The position numbers and the translations under genes were made by a program. Below, in pieces: positions 50,201 through 55,025 of a stretch of DNA of 64,000 nt. Below the pieces are notes generated by a model. It saw only the letters and a list, made by a program, of their open reading frames with translations, was not told where the DNA came from and did not search any database. Source of the DNA: Zonotrichia leucophrys gambelii (taxonomy: Eukaryota > Chordata > Aves > Passeriformes > Passerellidae); assembly GCF_028769735.1 (NCBI RefSeq), contig NC_088174.1, forward strand, positions 2,687,501-2,751,500. Direction: 5' to 3'. Positions within the stretch are counted from its first letter, which is position 1; each line of letters begins with the position of its first letter.

Positions 50201-50213
50201 GCTCTGCGGTCAT
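5117..50213 (-). CDS. ATRX: ATRX chromatin remodeller, partial gene: coding exons 1-19, C-terminal part beyond the left edge
   Basis: SNF2-family ATP-dependent remodeller. In vertebrates it works with DAXX to place histone H3.3 at heterochromatin, telomeres and other repeats. Nineteen exons were assembled by eye (20, 113, 56, 53, 125, 120, 110, 68, 2954, 79, 131, 216, 94, 109, 180, 142, 110, 147 and 178 nt). All junctions are GT-AG and all phases agree, giving 5005 nt and about 1668 residues of a protein that is about 2,490 residues in human. Order: N-terminal segment; ADD zinc module at about 160-295; HP1-type box (LTPVSL) near 590; long Ser/Lys/Glu-rich linker; SNF2 lobe 1 with GLGKT at 1554-1558. 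The exon 1 start (MTAEPV) was chosen because exon 2 completes the conserved SESKLNTL. Introns are short, about 45 kb here against several hundred kb in human. The DEGH box and helicase lobe 2 are outside. Recognition rests on remembered human ATRX; no search was run. Confidence 0.98.
5495..5641 (-). CDS. ATRX: ATRX exon 18 (147 nt, SNF2 motif Ia)
   Basis: Forty-nine codons, phase 0 at both ends, residues about 1561-1609. It contains [11 protein letters not shown], the motif Ia region of SNF2 ATPases, and [17 protein letters not shown]. Donor GTAAGA, acceptor TTGCAG. Confidence 0.97.
5642..7416. other. ATRX intron 17, no feature seen
   Basis: About 1.8 kb between exons 18 and 17. Overlapping open frames near 5974-6604 have no recognisable protein similarity and read as chance. 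Confidence 0.65.
7417..7526 (-). CDS. ATRX: ATRX exon 17 (110 nt, Walker A / motif I)
   Basis: Residues about 1524-1560: [12 protein letters not shown] followed by [18 protein letters not shown] is the ATP-binding P-loop of SNF2 helicases, with its lysine at model residue 1557. Acceptor TTCAG, donor GTGAGA. The motif is intact, so nothing here suggests loss of ATPase function. Confidence 0.97.
7918..8059 (-). CDS. ATRX: ATRX exon 16 (142 nt, Q-motif region)
   Basis: Residues about 1477-1524. It runs from [20 protein letters not shown] to LKPHQVDG. The [13 protein letters not shown] sequence that starts the SNF2 ATPase core spans the junction with exon 17. Donor GTAAGG, acceptor TTTGCAG. Introns on either side are only about 390 and 350 bp. 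Confidence 0.97.
8409..8588 (-). CDS. ATRX: ATRX exon 15 (180 nt)
   Basis: Sixty codons, phase 0 at both ends, residues about 1417-1476. It is charged, with [20 protein letters not shown] and then a Glu/Arg-rich helix ending EREKLRE. The long glutamate run of mammalian ATRX at this point is missing. Only ENEDNDD is present before [10 protein letters not shown]. Confidence 0.96.
8589..9213. other. ATRX intron 14, no feature seen
   Basis: About 625 bp of AT-rich intron. Nothing recognisable. Confidence 0.65.
9214..9322 (-). CDS. ATRX: ATRX exon 14 (109 nt)
   Basis: Residues about 1380-1416. Lys/Arg-rich segment [20 protein letters not shown], matching the basic stretch that precedes the acidic run in human ATRX. 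Donor GTGCTC is a weak match at +4 to +6. Confidence 0.95.
9323..9836. other. ATRX intron 13
   Basis: About 510 bp. It holds a short (TTAATTAA)-type run at about 9390-9413 and a poly-T stretch at about 9600. No other feature seen. Confidence 0.6.
9837..9930 (-). CDS. ATRX: ATRX exon 13 (94 nt)
   Basis: Residues about 1349-1380, acidic: [19 protein letters not shown], then EDDQRPRTR. It is collinear with human ATRX. The acceptor is TGTTGCAG, and the large minisatellite begins about 108 nt upstream of it in the transcript. Confidence 0.96.
10038..11276. repeat. ACTGGG-type minisatellite with about 125-bp higher-order units
   Basis: About 1.24 kb built from 10-12 bp words around ACTGGGATGA, ACTGGGAGGG and TTATACTGGG. 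The landmark GGAATGGAAGGG recurs near 10408, 10533, 10658, 10782, 10907 and 11031, giving a period of 124-125 bp. From 10408 to 10907, units with TGGTTTATACTGGGCGAG alternate with units with TGGTTGAGACTGG, which makes a dimer of about 249 bp. The G-rich strand is the plus strand, so the ATRX pre-mRNA would be C-rich. The long open frames on both strands are a by-product of the repeat. Confidence 0.97.
11276..11375. repeat. Short cluster of GGGCGTGGCCTAA-like words
   Basis: At the right edge of the minisatellite, three related copies follow each other: GTGTGGCTTAAA at about 11278, GGGCGTGGCCTAAA at about 11317 and GGGCGTGGCCTAAG at about 11348. A TGGGCGGAGC lies at about 11301. These are CACCC/GC-box-like words. 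It may be a diverged continuation of the array. Confidence 0.6.
11377..12702. other. ATRX intron 12 remainder, no feature seen
   Basis: Unique-looking intron between the minisatellite and exon 12. No exon or repeat recognised. Confidence 0.6.
12703..12918 (-). CDS. ATRX: ATRX exon 12 (216 nt)
   Basis: Residues about 1277-1349. Acidic N-terminal part ([13 protein letters not shown]), then [20 protein letters not shown], almost identical to human, then a basic tail (KRRNRRK). Acceptor TGTGACAG, donor GTACAT. Confidence 0.97.
12919..13406. other. ATRX intron 11 (488 bp)
   Basis: Read through from exon 11, the frame stays open for 25 residues and stops at 13327. In mammals, retention of the intron after exon 11 makes the truncated isoform ATRXt. 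I see no AATAAA or ATTAAA on the minus strand inside this short intron. Confidence 0.6.
13407..13537 (-). CDS. ATRX: ATRX exon 11 (131 nt)
   Basis: Residues about 1233-1277: [19 protein letters not shown], identical to human in this stretch, then a Lys/Glu-rich segment. Donor GTAAGC, acceptor CTTCAAAG. Confidence 0.97.
13538..19090. other. ATRX intron 10, no feature recognised
   Basis: About 5.5 kb of AT-rich, largely unique sequence. I saw no LTR, CR1 or tandem array, only an A-rich CAACAA/AAAG run at about 18098-18137. The absence of repeats leaves room for conserved non-coding elements, but that cannot be judged without alignment. Confidence 0.55.
19100..19448 (-). other. CpG-richer segment downstream of exon 10 with an open read-through frame
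   Basis: On the ATRX sense strand the exon 10 frame stays open past its donor for 82 codons and stops at 19199-19201. The extension is very basic (many Arg and Lys) and contains an in-frame duplication of 36 bp (12 codons) at about 19201-19275. The segment is richer in GC and CpG than its surroundings. It could be an alternative 3' extension of exon 10, an exonised old repeat, or simply GC-rich intron. Confidence 0.4.
19449..19527 (-). CDS. ATRX: ATRX exon 10 (79 nt)
   Basis: Residues about 1207-1233: [20 protein letters not shown], then DDPENR. It corresponds to the human poly-acidic segment before IAKKML. Acceptor TTCTTTCAG, donor GTATGA. Confidence 0.96.
19562..19612. repeat. CpG-containing ACAACGAT-type short repeat
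   Basis: Irregular tandem words (ACGATAACA, ACGATACAACGA, ACAACGATAA) lie 35-85 nt upstream of the exon 10 acceptor in the transcript. The A-rich context with a regularly spaced CG is unlike the neighbouring sequence. Confidence 0.45.
19739..20483 (+). mobile_element. Solo LTR, family B copy 1 (about 383 bp), split by a nested family A LTR
   Basis: It matches the family B LTR at 38043-38427 on both sides of the insertion. The left part, about 19739-19864, carries CAGGATGAGGGAAGAGATGAG. The right part, 20227-20483, ends ATCATGGCAACA. A 6-bp duplication, AATCTT, flanks it at 19733-19738 and 20484-20489. The first dinucleotide is TC instead of TG, apparently by mutation. This LTR family is very common in songbirds in my memory. 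Confidence 0.85.
19865..20220 (+). mobile_element. Solo LTR, family A copy 2, nested in family B LTR
   Basis: A 356-bp element from TGTTGGGAATTTAGC to CTCTGTGGCA, with a perfect 6-bp duplication, AAACTG, at 19859-19864 and 20221-20226. The uninterrupted sequence at the matching point of the other family B copy shows the empty site. An internal AATAAA lies at about 20121. Confidence 0.94.
20490..22770. other. ATRX intron 9 remainder
   Basis: About 2.3 kb. The exon 9 frame reads through its donor for about 57 codons down to 22601, but the donor and the exon 10 phase show this is intron. Apart from the old CR1 at about 21405-21860 I recognise nothing. Confidence 0.6.
21405..21860 (-). mobile_element. 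Old, diverged CR1 fragment (probable)
   Basis: Begins TTTCACAGAATCAAATGATA and continues with diverged words of an antisense CR1 3' end: CAAGTTTTGAGCATTTCCAA, AACCAGTTCCAAGCTTTGAC and CTGTTCAGTTTGTACCC. Identity to the consensus is clearly low, so this is an old copy. Boundaries are approximate. Confidence 0.6.
22771..25724 (-). CDS. ATRX: ATRX exon 9 (2954 nt): PHD part of ADD, HP1 box, long charged linker
   Basis: Residues about 222-1207. It opens with [20 protein letters not shown] and [13 protein letters not shown], the PHD-like half of the ADD domain that reads unmethylated H3K4 together with H3K9me3. The zinc-ligand cysteines and the CYICHP end are intact. Near residue 590 is VKLTPVSL, an HP1-type PxVxL motif. 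The rest is Ser/Lys/Glu/Asp-rich, with many copies of patterns like DDSSS and KSAKK and no folded domain that I recognise. This is the counterpart of the roughly 3.1-kb exon 9 of human. An 18-bp tandem repeat at 24477-24548 is bird-specific as far as I can tell. Confidence 0.98.
25725..26525. other. ATRX intron 8, upstream of the exon 9 acceptor
   Basis: About 800 bp of AT-rich intron between the TTTGCACAC array and exon 9. Nothing recognised. Confidence 0.6.
26526..26910. repeat. TTTGCACAC minisatellite touching the exon 8 splice donor
   Basis: About 385 bp made of two interleaved unit types, about 53 bp and 35 bp. They share TTTTGCACACTTTCCCATTT, and the longer adds ATTGTAGTTTTTTTACACAC. 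The array runs right up to the exon 8 donor: the donor hexamer occupies 26914 down to 26909, so its last bases fall within the final repeat word. Units differ by few substitutions, suggesting recent expansion. Open frames on both strands are repeat artefacts. Confidence 0.96.
26915..26982 (-). CDS. ATRX: ATRX exon 8 (68 nt, centre of ADD)
   Basis: Residues about 200-222: [20 protein letters not shown], then QC and part of R. It links the GATA-like zinc finger to the PHD-like finger. Acceptor CTTTACAG, donor GTAAGT. Confidence 0.96.
26983..28096. other. ATRX intron 7, first part
   Basis: About 1.1 kb of intron without recognisable features. Confidence 0.6.
28103..28710 (-). mobile_element. 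Solo LTR, family C copy 1
   Basis: A 608-bp LTR. On the minus strand it starts TGTGGGATCTCAGCACC and ends AAACCGGACA. It has a perfect 6-bp duplication, GGAAAA, at 28097-28102 and 28711-28716. It contains a GGTATAAAGAT TATA box and an AATAAAC polyadenylation signal, and a GAA-rich run near 28433-28451. It is closely similar to 52580-53206 in opposite orientation. No coding retroviral part adjoins it. Confidence 0.94.
28717..29573. other. ATRX intron 7, second part
   Basis: About 860 bp with no recognised feature. Confidence 0.6.
29574..29683 (-). CDS. ATRX: ATRX exon 7 (110 nt, GATA-like finger of ADD)
   Basis: Residues about 163-199: [20 protein letters not shown], then [16 protein letters not shown]. 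Cysteines at about 172, 175 and 198, with 201 in exon 8, fit the GATA-like zinc site of ADD. Donor GTATGT, acceptor TCCATAG. Confidence 0.97.
29684..32648. other. ATRX intron 6, no feature recognised
   Basis: About 3 kb. GC-richer patches at about 30660-31130 give overlapping open frames on both strands without similarity I can name. Confidence 0.55.
32649..32768 (-). CDS. ATRX: ATRX exon 6 (120 nt)
   Basis: Residues about 123-163: [20 protein letters not shown], then EFRSR and KKRG. Its length is a multiple of three, and skipping it joins exon 5 to exon 7 in frame. That fits the mammalian isoform lacking an in-frame exon here. Acceptor TATTCTAG, donor GTAAAT. Confidence 0.96.
32769..33952. 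other. ATRX intron 5
   Basis: About 1.2 kb with A-rich runs at about 32846-32870 and 32924-32945. Otherwise nothing recognised. Confidence 0.55.
33953..34077 (-). CDS. ATRX: ATRX exon 5 (125 nt)
   Basis: Residues about 81-123: [20 protein letters not shown], then [20 protein letters not shown]. Strongly conserved with human. Acceptor CTATTCAG, donor GTAGGT. Confidence 0.97.
34078..35636. other. ATRX intron 4
   Basis: About 1.56 kb. It contains the TAGTATACTA palindromic patch at 34291-34380. The rest is AT-rich intron. Confidence 0.55.
34291..34380. repeat. AT-only palindromic cluster (TAGTATACTA)
   Basis: About 90 bp of alternating TTATTAGTATAC and TAGTATACTAATA words forming several overlapping inverted repeats. 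TAGTATACTA is itself a perfect palindrome. Such sequence can extrude cruciforms. No flanking duplication was seen. Confidence 0.7.
35637..35689 (-). CDS. ATRX: ATRX exon 4 (53 nt), weak donor
   Basis: Residues about 64-81: [17 protein letters not shown] and part of R, matching the human SSSEKSKSSGSSRSKRK region. Acceptor TTTCTAG. The donor is GTTGGT, which departs from GTRAGT at +3 and +4, so inclusion may be inefficient. Confidence 0.93.
35801..35868. repeat. AT-rich simple repeat
   Basis: About 70 bp of AAAATAATTTT and TTTAAAATAA words, low complexity. Confidence 0.8.
36508..36563 (-). CDS. ATRX: ATRX exon 3 (56 nt)
   Basis: Residues about 45-63: [19 protein letters not shown]. This is the least conserved part of the N-terminus, but the phase fits exons 2 and 4 exactly. 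Acceptor TCCACAG, donor GTAGGA. Confidence 0.88.
36564..38036. other. ATRX intron 2, first part
   Basis: About 1.5 kb. A GC-rich, CpG-poor patch at about 37550-37870 has open frames on both strands and looks like an old unidentified repeat or chance. No protein similarity is evident. Confidence 0.5.
38043..38427 (-). mobile_element. Solo LTR, family B copy 2
   Basis: A 385-bp LTR. On the minus strand it starts TGTGAGCGTGTTCACAGG and ends ATCATGGCTACA. It has a perfect 6-bp duplication, TCCCTC in plus orientation, at 38037-38042 and 38428-38433. It aligns with the two halves of the split copy at 19739-20483 and shows the uninterrupted insertion point (AGTATAGTTTTAATG). It contains an internal AATAAA-like cluster near 38350. 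Confidence 0.92.
38434..39840. other. ATRX intron 2, second part
   Basis: About 1.4 kb of AT-rich intron without recognised features. Confidence 0.55.
39841..39953 (-). CDS. ATRX: ATRX exon 2 (113 nt)
   Basis: Residues about 7-45: [20 protein letters not shown], then [10 protein letters not shown]. Nearly identical to the human N-terminus. Acceptor TTTTAACAG, donor GTAAAA. Confidence 0.97.
39954..43380. other. ATRX intron 1, proximal to exon 2
   Basis: About 3.4 kb of AT-rich intron. GC-richer patches at about 40650-40990 and 42880-43220 have overlapping open frames but nothing identifiable. Confidence 0.5.
43400..43620 (+). mobile_element. Probable diverged LTR fragment (ERVL-like)
   Basis: Resembles the 3' part of an avian LTR: GATAAAAGTGTGAGAACTCG, then TTTAATAAATCCCTGCTTTA and TCCTTTAACTCTG. 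There is a TATA-like box about 100 bp before an AATAAA. Boundaries and target duplication were not found. The call is from memory of similar bird repeats. Confidence 0.5.
43625..44110 (+). mobile_element. Probable diverged avian ERV LTR
   Basis: Contains words I associate with a widespread avian LTR: CTGCAGCCCATGGGAAGGAG, GGCAATAAATTCAGCTGAAT, CAGAGCCTGTTTTGCCCATG and CTGTCCTTATCTCAACC, followed by CCCAGCTGAGGAGGGGCAGT. It is clearly diverged, with no clean ends. Assignment to a family is tentative. Confidence 0.55.
44111..46378. other. ATRX intron 1, middle
   Basis: About 2.3 kb of intron. A GC-rich patch at 45380-45640 has open frames on both strands without identifiable content. Confidence 0.5.
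46379..46685. repeat. (GGGAA)n microsatellite, about 61 uninterrupted copies
   Basis: 307 bp of perfect 5-bp repeat with no interruption. The plus strand is all purine, so the ATRX pre-mRNA carries (UUCCC)n. AAGGG, a rotation of this unit, is the expanded motif of the human RFC1 (CANVAS) locus. The true allele may be longer, because such arrays collapse in assembly. Confidence 0.99.
46686..49625. other. ATRX intron 1, distal part, no feature recognised
   Basis: About 2.9 kb of AT-rich intron up to the CpG island. Confidence 0.55.
50194..50213 (-). CDS. ATRX: ATRX exon 1 coding part (20 nt) with start codon
   Basis: Encodes MTAEPV plus two bases of Ser7, completed by exon 2 (AG|T). The donor is GTACGG. 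Human ATRX likewise begins MTAEPM with a 20-nt coding first exon. The 5' UTR lies upstream to about 50300 or beyond; the transcription start is not determined. Confidence 0.93.
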
Positions 50214-50530
50214 GACTCCGCCGCCGCTGCTCGGAGCGGAGCGGCCTCCCGGGCCGGGGCCGCGCTTCAGGCGCTAAGCGCAGACAAAGCCACGGCCGCC
50301 GCCATCGCCAGCGCCGCCGCCATCTTATCGGAGGGAGCCCGAGGGGACCTGCCTCCTGCCGCCGTCCTCCTCCGCCGCCTCCCATTGGCTCACGGCCGCC
50401 CACAGCTATTTTCTGATTGGGCGGCGCCGCGCCGACTGTTGCTAGGGCAGTTTACGTCACCATCCCAACCTTCCCCGCGCTGATTGGCTGGGGCGGGGCT
50501 GACGTCACCATGGCGTCATGGACCGAAGCC
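50214..50530 (-). promoter_or_regulatory. ATRX promoter and 5' UTR region: CRE, CCAAT, GC box, YY1-like site
   Basis: Visible motifs are a full palindromic cAMP-response element TGACGTCA at 50500-50507, a half CRE TACGTCAC at 50453-50460, inverted CCAAT boxes (ATTGG) near 50384, 50416 and 50483, and a GC box GGGGCGGGG near 50490-50498. A GCCGCCATCTT word at about 50316-50326 is a YY1-like site when read on the minus strand, probably close to the start of transcription. No TATA box is evident. Factor binding is inferred from motifs only. Confidence 0.7.
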
Positions 50531-50589
50531 CATGACATCATTTCGTAACAAAGTGCACTGACACCTGTGCCCGGCAGGGGGCCCCAGCG

Positions 50590-51140
50590 CGCGGCTGCGG
50601 CCATGGCGGCGGGAGCCCAGCGCTGACACAGCGGGACAGGCAGGGTCACAGCGGGGACAGGACAGAAGCCCCTGTCACAGCAGGGATAGGAGCCCGTGTC
50701 ACACCGGGACAGGCAGTGTCACACCGGGACAGGACAGGAGCCACCTCATCGCAGGGGAACTGTGGCCTTGGGTCACATCAAGCCTACCACAGCAGGTGAA
50801 TCACAGCGTTCAGACACATCATCCTTACTAACAGTAACACAGAGCATCTGCCCAAACTCCTACCAACAGCACCACAACCACCCTCCTGCTCCATGAGCAT
50901 CCCCAACAACTGTCCTCCTCTGCAGGGATCCCCAAAACAACTCTCCTGCTCCATGAGGATCCCCAGAACAACTCTCCTCCTCTGCAAGGATCACCACAAC
51001 CACCCTCCTCCTTCAACAGGATCACCAGAGTGATCCTCCTGATTTGTAGATCACCAGAATGACCCTCAGCCCCTCCAGGGCTCACCATCCTGACCCTCCT
51101 CCTCCTCCATGGGGATCACCAGCAGGACCCTCACCCTCTG
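50590..51140. repeat. Degenerate tandem repeats upstream of ATRX
   Basis: Two blocks. At about 50620-50745, irregular copies of GGGACAGGCAGTGTCACA-like words. At about 50870-51140, imperfect units of about 35-45 bp built on CCTCCTCCTCTGCAGGGATC and CCATGAGGATCCCCAGAACA. CpG-poor and strongly diverged between copies. Confidence 0.7.
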
Positions 51141-52573
51141 CAGGAACCAGCCCAGGAACTCCAAGCCCACAGGCAAGCTTGGAGCAGAGTTCCCCAAGCA
51201 CAAAGACAGCAGGACAGGGATGACATAAACCACACACAGCCCCAAGGAACCCTGCCCGGGGCAGCTTCAGCCCAGCTTGGCTACAACTTCTCCTTTCTGA
51301 TAAGAAAACTCTGAGATAAGGAAATGCATCACTGGCAGCTACACCTAAGTGTGCCAGGACAATTTTGCCTGCTGGTACTAGCAGCTTCTACACTCCTGTC
51401 AGATGTTAGAAGTTGTGAAAGGAGGACTGGAATGCAGCCCTCTTCAAAGGAAACTTGTTGCAGGTTTTTGTGAGAAGATGACTGAACTCAGGAGGCTTCA
51501 CCAGGCTCCCAAAGCCAAGCCCAGTACCACACAGACTCTGAAACAGGTGACAAGCATTAGCCACTTGTTGATAAGAAAAACAGTTTTGAAAATTAATATA
51601 TTTTTCTGCAGAAACTAAAAAAAACCCAAAAACGTACCTACCCACCTGGTTTCATAAAGCAGTGTATGAAACATGAGAAAATACCCAAGCAAATCACCCC
51701 TAACACCCATCTCATTCTGTGACAATAGAATCAACAGCACTTTCACACCTCAGCACATCCAAGCTTACACATCTCCCAGGGAAATTCTCCTAACAGGTCT
51801 AAGCACAATTTGCTTTAGAAAGTAACATTTTACCCAAAGCTGCCCCCTGTATCTGCTGAATTCAGTCAGAGCAGAGAGCAGATTTAGCAGCAGCTTTGTT
51901 ACCAAACTCTGTCTCATGCTGGGGAGGACCAAAGCATCACCTGCCTTCTCACTTGATTTTAGAAGGAAAAAAATCCATATTAACTGACTGCCACAAATTC
52001 CATTAAACACTGAGAAAAGCCATTCTAGGTGCTCTGCCACCAGAGAGATGAAGGGAACAGGAAGCATTACCCAGTCTTAGCTCTGCATTAGGATCCCAAC
52101 TGTGTGATTAAAATAAGAACACAAAACATTCATTTTCCTCCTCAAGGGATTTAGTCAGCATTACCAACTAATATCCCACTGATTCAGAATAACATAGATT
52201 TATTACTATTGCTCTGTAATATTTTATTCTTTCACTGTTTCCTTGGGGAAGGTATTTGAGAGCAGCTGAAAACCCCAAATTTAATTGCCTCCAGTTCATA
52301 ACTTCTATCTGAAGTCACAGATGTAAAAGGATTCCTACTGTGAGAAAAGGTCAAGATAAAGTAAAAATGGAAATGCTCCCATCTCTCAGCAATTACTCCA
52401 GAAGACAAAACCTGAGATTATCATGAAGCTGTCAAAAAACAGATTGGAGAAGCACAGAATGTTTTTGTAGACTGAAATCTGTGAGCAGGCAGGCACTGAG
52501 TGCATCTGCAGGGAAACATTTGCCATCCAGCAGCCCTGGTAATGCACCCAGGTAATTCCTCAGCACCAGGAGC
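51141..52573. other. Intergenic sequence between ATRX and MAGT1, no feature seen
   Basis: About 1.4 kb. Only short chance frames. Confidence 0.55.
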
Positions 52574-52579
52574 CTTCCC

Positions 52580-53206
52580 TGTGGGATCTCAGCACCTCAG
52601 GACTGAGGTGCTGAGTCACCGAGAGCACCCTTGGGGGGCTCGGGAGTCCTGGAATGTTCCAGAAGTGTCTGGTGGCTGGACTTTGATCCTACACAGGAGA
52701 CGACACCTGTATGAGGATAGGAGGATTTCCACCGGGGTGAATGGTGAAGGGATTGGTTAATTAGAGGGTGAGACACAGGGTTTAGGATTTCTGTACAGGG
52801 GGGTTTAGAGAAGTAAGATGGAGGAATTGGGGCGTGTCCTGTCCTTCTTCTTCTTCTTCTTCTCCTCCATCTTCTGTGGTGATGGTGGCACTTTGGGATT
52901 GGTCATTACTAAAAGTGCACCGAGCAATAAGGGTGAAAGGTATTGGGGAAAAATGATAAATATTGTACACGTAACTTTGGGTATAAAGATAGGTGACTGC
53001 CCGGAGGGCAGGGAGTGTGCTCATGGCTGGCTGCTGAGCAGAGCTCTGTCGGGCCGAGAGAAAATCTTTTAGATAAACAATTAATAAACACCGAGACCGA
53101 GAAAAGAACTGAAGCCTCTTCTCGTCCTTTGAAGCGCGGGCTGCCCCAAGGCCACCCCGGGCCTTTCAAACCACCCCGGGCCATCCAAACAGCCGAAAAT
53201 CGGACA
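52580..53206 (+). mobile_element. Solo LTR, family C copy 2
   Basis: A 627-bp LTR from TGTGGGATCTCAGC to AAAATCGGACA, with a perfect 6-bp duplication, CTTCCC, at 52574-52579 and 53207-53212. A TATA-like GGTATAAAGAT lies at about 52979-52989 and an AATAAAC near 53084. Its 5' end carries a perfect 12-bp inverted repeat with a 2-nt loop at 52589-52614. It is closely similar to 28103-28710 but in opposite orientation. Confidence 0.94.
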
Positions 53207-53212
53207 CTTCCC

Positions 53213-54530
53213 CTGCTCCAACAGCCTGGCAAAAACAGGATTCAGAGCTCAGCTTGCAGGACAAAACACTGCAGAGCCTCATCACACCCATTGTTTCTCT
53301 TCATAATGATAGCAATTAGTTCTCTTAAGTACATATTAGCCTACTTTGAAGGAACATGGCTGAAAGACATGCATAGCTATCAATTGACAAGAGGATATTT
53401 TAATAACTTGATGTGCTCCTGACCTAGAAATACAAACTACATATACATCTCTTTCATATTATTATCTGTGATAAAAGTAGCACAATTAATCCAGACCAAT
53501 AAAAGGCTATGCTTAAATTAATTTGGAAGGAATGATCAAGATCTGAGCTGTTAATTGGAACAGGTTATGTGCAATGAAACTCTCTATTTCTAAGAGAAAA
53601 AGCATCATAAAACTGCAAACAGGTGATGTTAACTCAAGGGCCTGGGTTTGTTCTTTGTGTTGCTGTTGCTCTGTTCCCCTTAGGAAAGTCCAAAGAATGG
53701 TGTGGAGTCACTTGAGCAGTGGTTTGTAGTTGAGGATAAACTTTTCCAGCATGAGAAAACAGCAAACACCAAGGTCCAACACAGAAATCAAGTGCCAGTA
53801 CTTTCTAAAATCCTTTGTGAGAATTATTTCTCACAGCAGATGAAAGCACTTTACCTTCTTAAATAGCAACTTTATTTTAACTTCTTAAATTACCTGATTT
53901 CAGTTTTTTTCTGTTATAGAATGGGTATTTTTTAGAACAAACTACACAAAGCACTGCCACCAGCCCCTGGAGGAACACTACAGACTGTTCTCCTCTCCCA
54001 GCCAAGTTTGGCTGCAAGATTCCACGATTTGGCACCATCTGATGTCATGGGCAGCACACTCAAACAAGCAGAAGCCATTCACACATCTGATTTTCTCTGG
54101 ATGCTCCAAATGTTTTGAAGGTTAAGCTGATTTTCTTTAGTACTTCTAAAACTCTTGGATTTGCTGGGAATCAAAAAATCCCTGCTGTTTTTATGTTCTG
54201 AGGGCTCAGAACAAACCTGGCTGTCCATTTGCTTACACTCCCAGTGGTTGTGACCATAGAGGCACCCACATTTTCTTCCTGAAATCCCAGCCAGCCATCA
54301 TCTCATCACATTCCCCAGGCATGGATGGGCACCCCTGCATGCCCTGGTTCTTACCCTCACAGCCATCACCAGCAGGGGATTAATTAAGGTTATTTGCATG
54401 AGCACCAAGAGCACAGCAGATGCAGAGCTGGGCACATTTCAACCTTGCTGAAGGACAGGGCAGTTCTGGCCCTGAAGAGCTCATGGAGCAGCTGGAAAAG
54501 GCTCAGCTGCAGGAGTGACCACCAGGCACC
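53213..54530. other. Intergenic sequence, no feature seen
   Basis: About 1.3 kb of unique-looking sequence with no gene or repeat that I recognise. Confidence 0.55.
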
Positions 54531-54533
54531 ACC

Positions 54534-55025
54534 GTCACAGAATTCTGTTGGGAATTTAGCTGCTAAGGACTGGAAAAGTACAAAACCGTGGCTAATTCCA
54601 AGCCCTGCACCTGTAAGATAGCGTGTCCTTGGGCCTAGTGAGAGAGACATGAGAAAAGAGAGATGTAACCCCTAAGGAATGTGGAAGAGTTCAGGGTATA
54701 GTTTAACCAATAGATTGCTTGGCTTACAGAATGTTCATAAGCTCATTATTTGCTGTATAAGTGTTTGATACTTTCTTCAATAAACTGGACCAGAAGGACC
54801 TGAGGGACCAGGACTGGACCGGACCTGAGGGCCTGTGATGAACCAACTGGTGTCCTGGTCCCCTTCCTATGACAGAATTCCACGATGGTTTCTGTTGGAA
54901 GGGACATTAAAGCTCATCCCTTTCACTGTCCCAGGTTGCTCCAAGCCCTGTCCAGCCTGGCCTTGGACACTTCCAGGGGCAGCCACAGCTGCTCTGGGCA
55001 CCCTGTGCCAGGGCCTCATGAAAAT
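54534..55025 (-). mobile_element. CR1 LINE 3' fragment, antisense, split by a solo LTR
   Basis: Outside the nested LTR it reads TCACAGAATTC, then TTCTGTTGGAAGGGACATTA, AAGCTCATCCCTTTCACTG, CAGGTTGCTCCAAGCCCTGT and CACCCTGTGCCAGGGCCTCA. These are hallmarks of the reverse complement of a CR1 3' end. It is more intact than the copy at 21405. Confidence 0.88.
54546..54874 (+). mobile_element. Solo LTR, family A copy 3, with divergent 3' end, nested in CR1
   Basis: A 329-bp element from TGTTGGGAATTTAGC to CCTATGACA, with a perfect 6-bp duplication, GAATTC, at 54540-54545 and 54875-54880. The first 240 bp match the other family A copies up to CTTCAATAAA. The last 90 bp are unrelated and rich in GGACC/CCTGAGGG words, so this is a different R-U5 variant of the family. 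Confidence 0.92.

Larger units (their letters stand above)
49630..50530. promoter_or_regulatory. CpG island over ATRX exon 1
   Basis: About 900 bp very rich in G+C and CpG, most dense at 49840-50320, spanning the start of intron 1, exon 1 and the upstream promoter. Long open frames on both strands here are a consequence of base composition. Confidence 0.93.

Noticed and set aside
49716..50483. Frames up to 255 codons on both strands in the CpG island
   Set aside because: Stop codons are rare in very GC-rich DNA. Proteins are low-complexity Ala/Arg/Pro/Gly with no recognisable domain.
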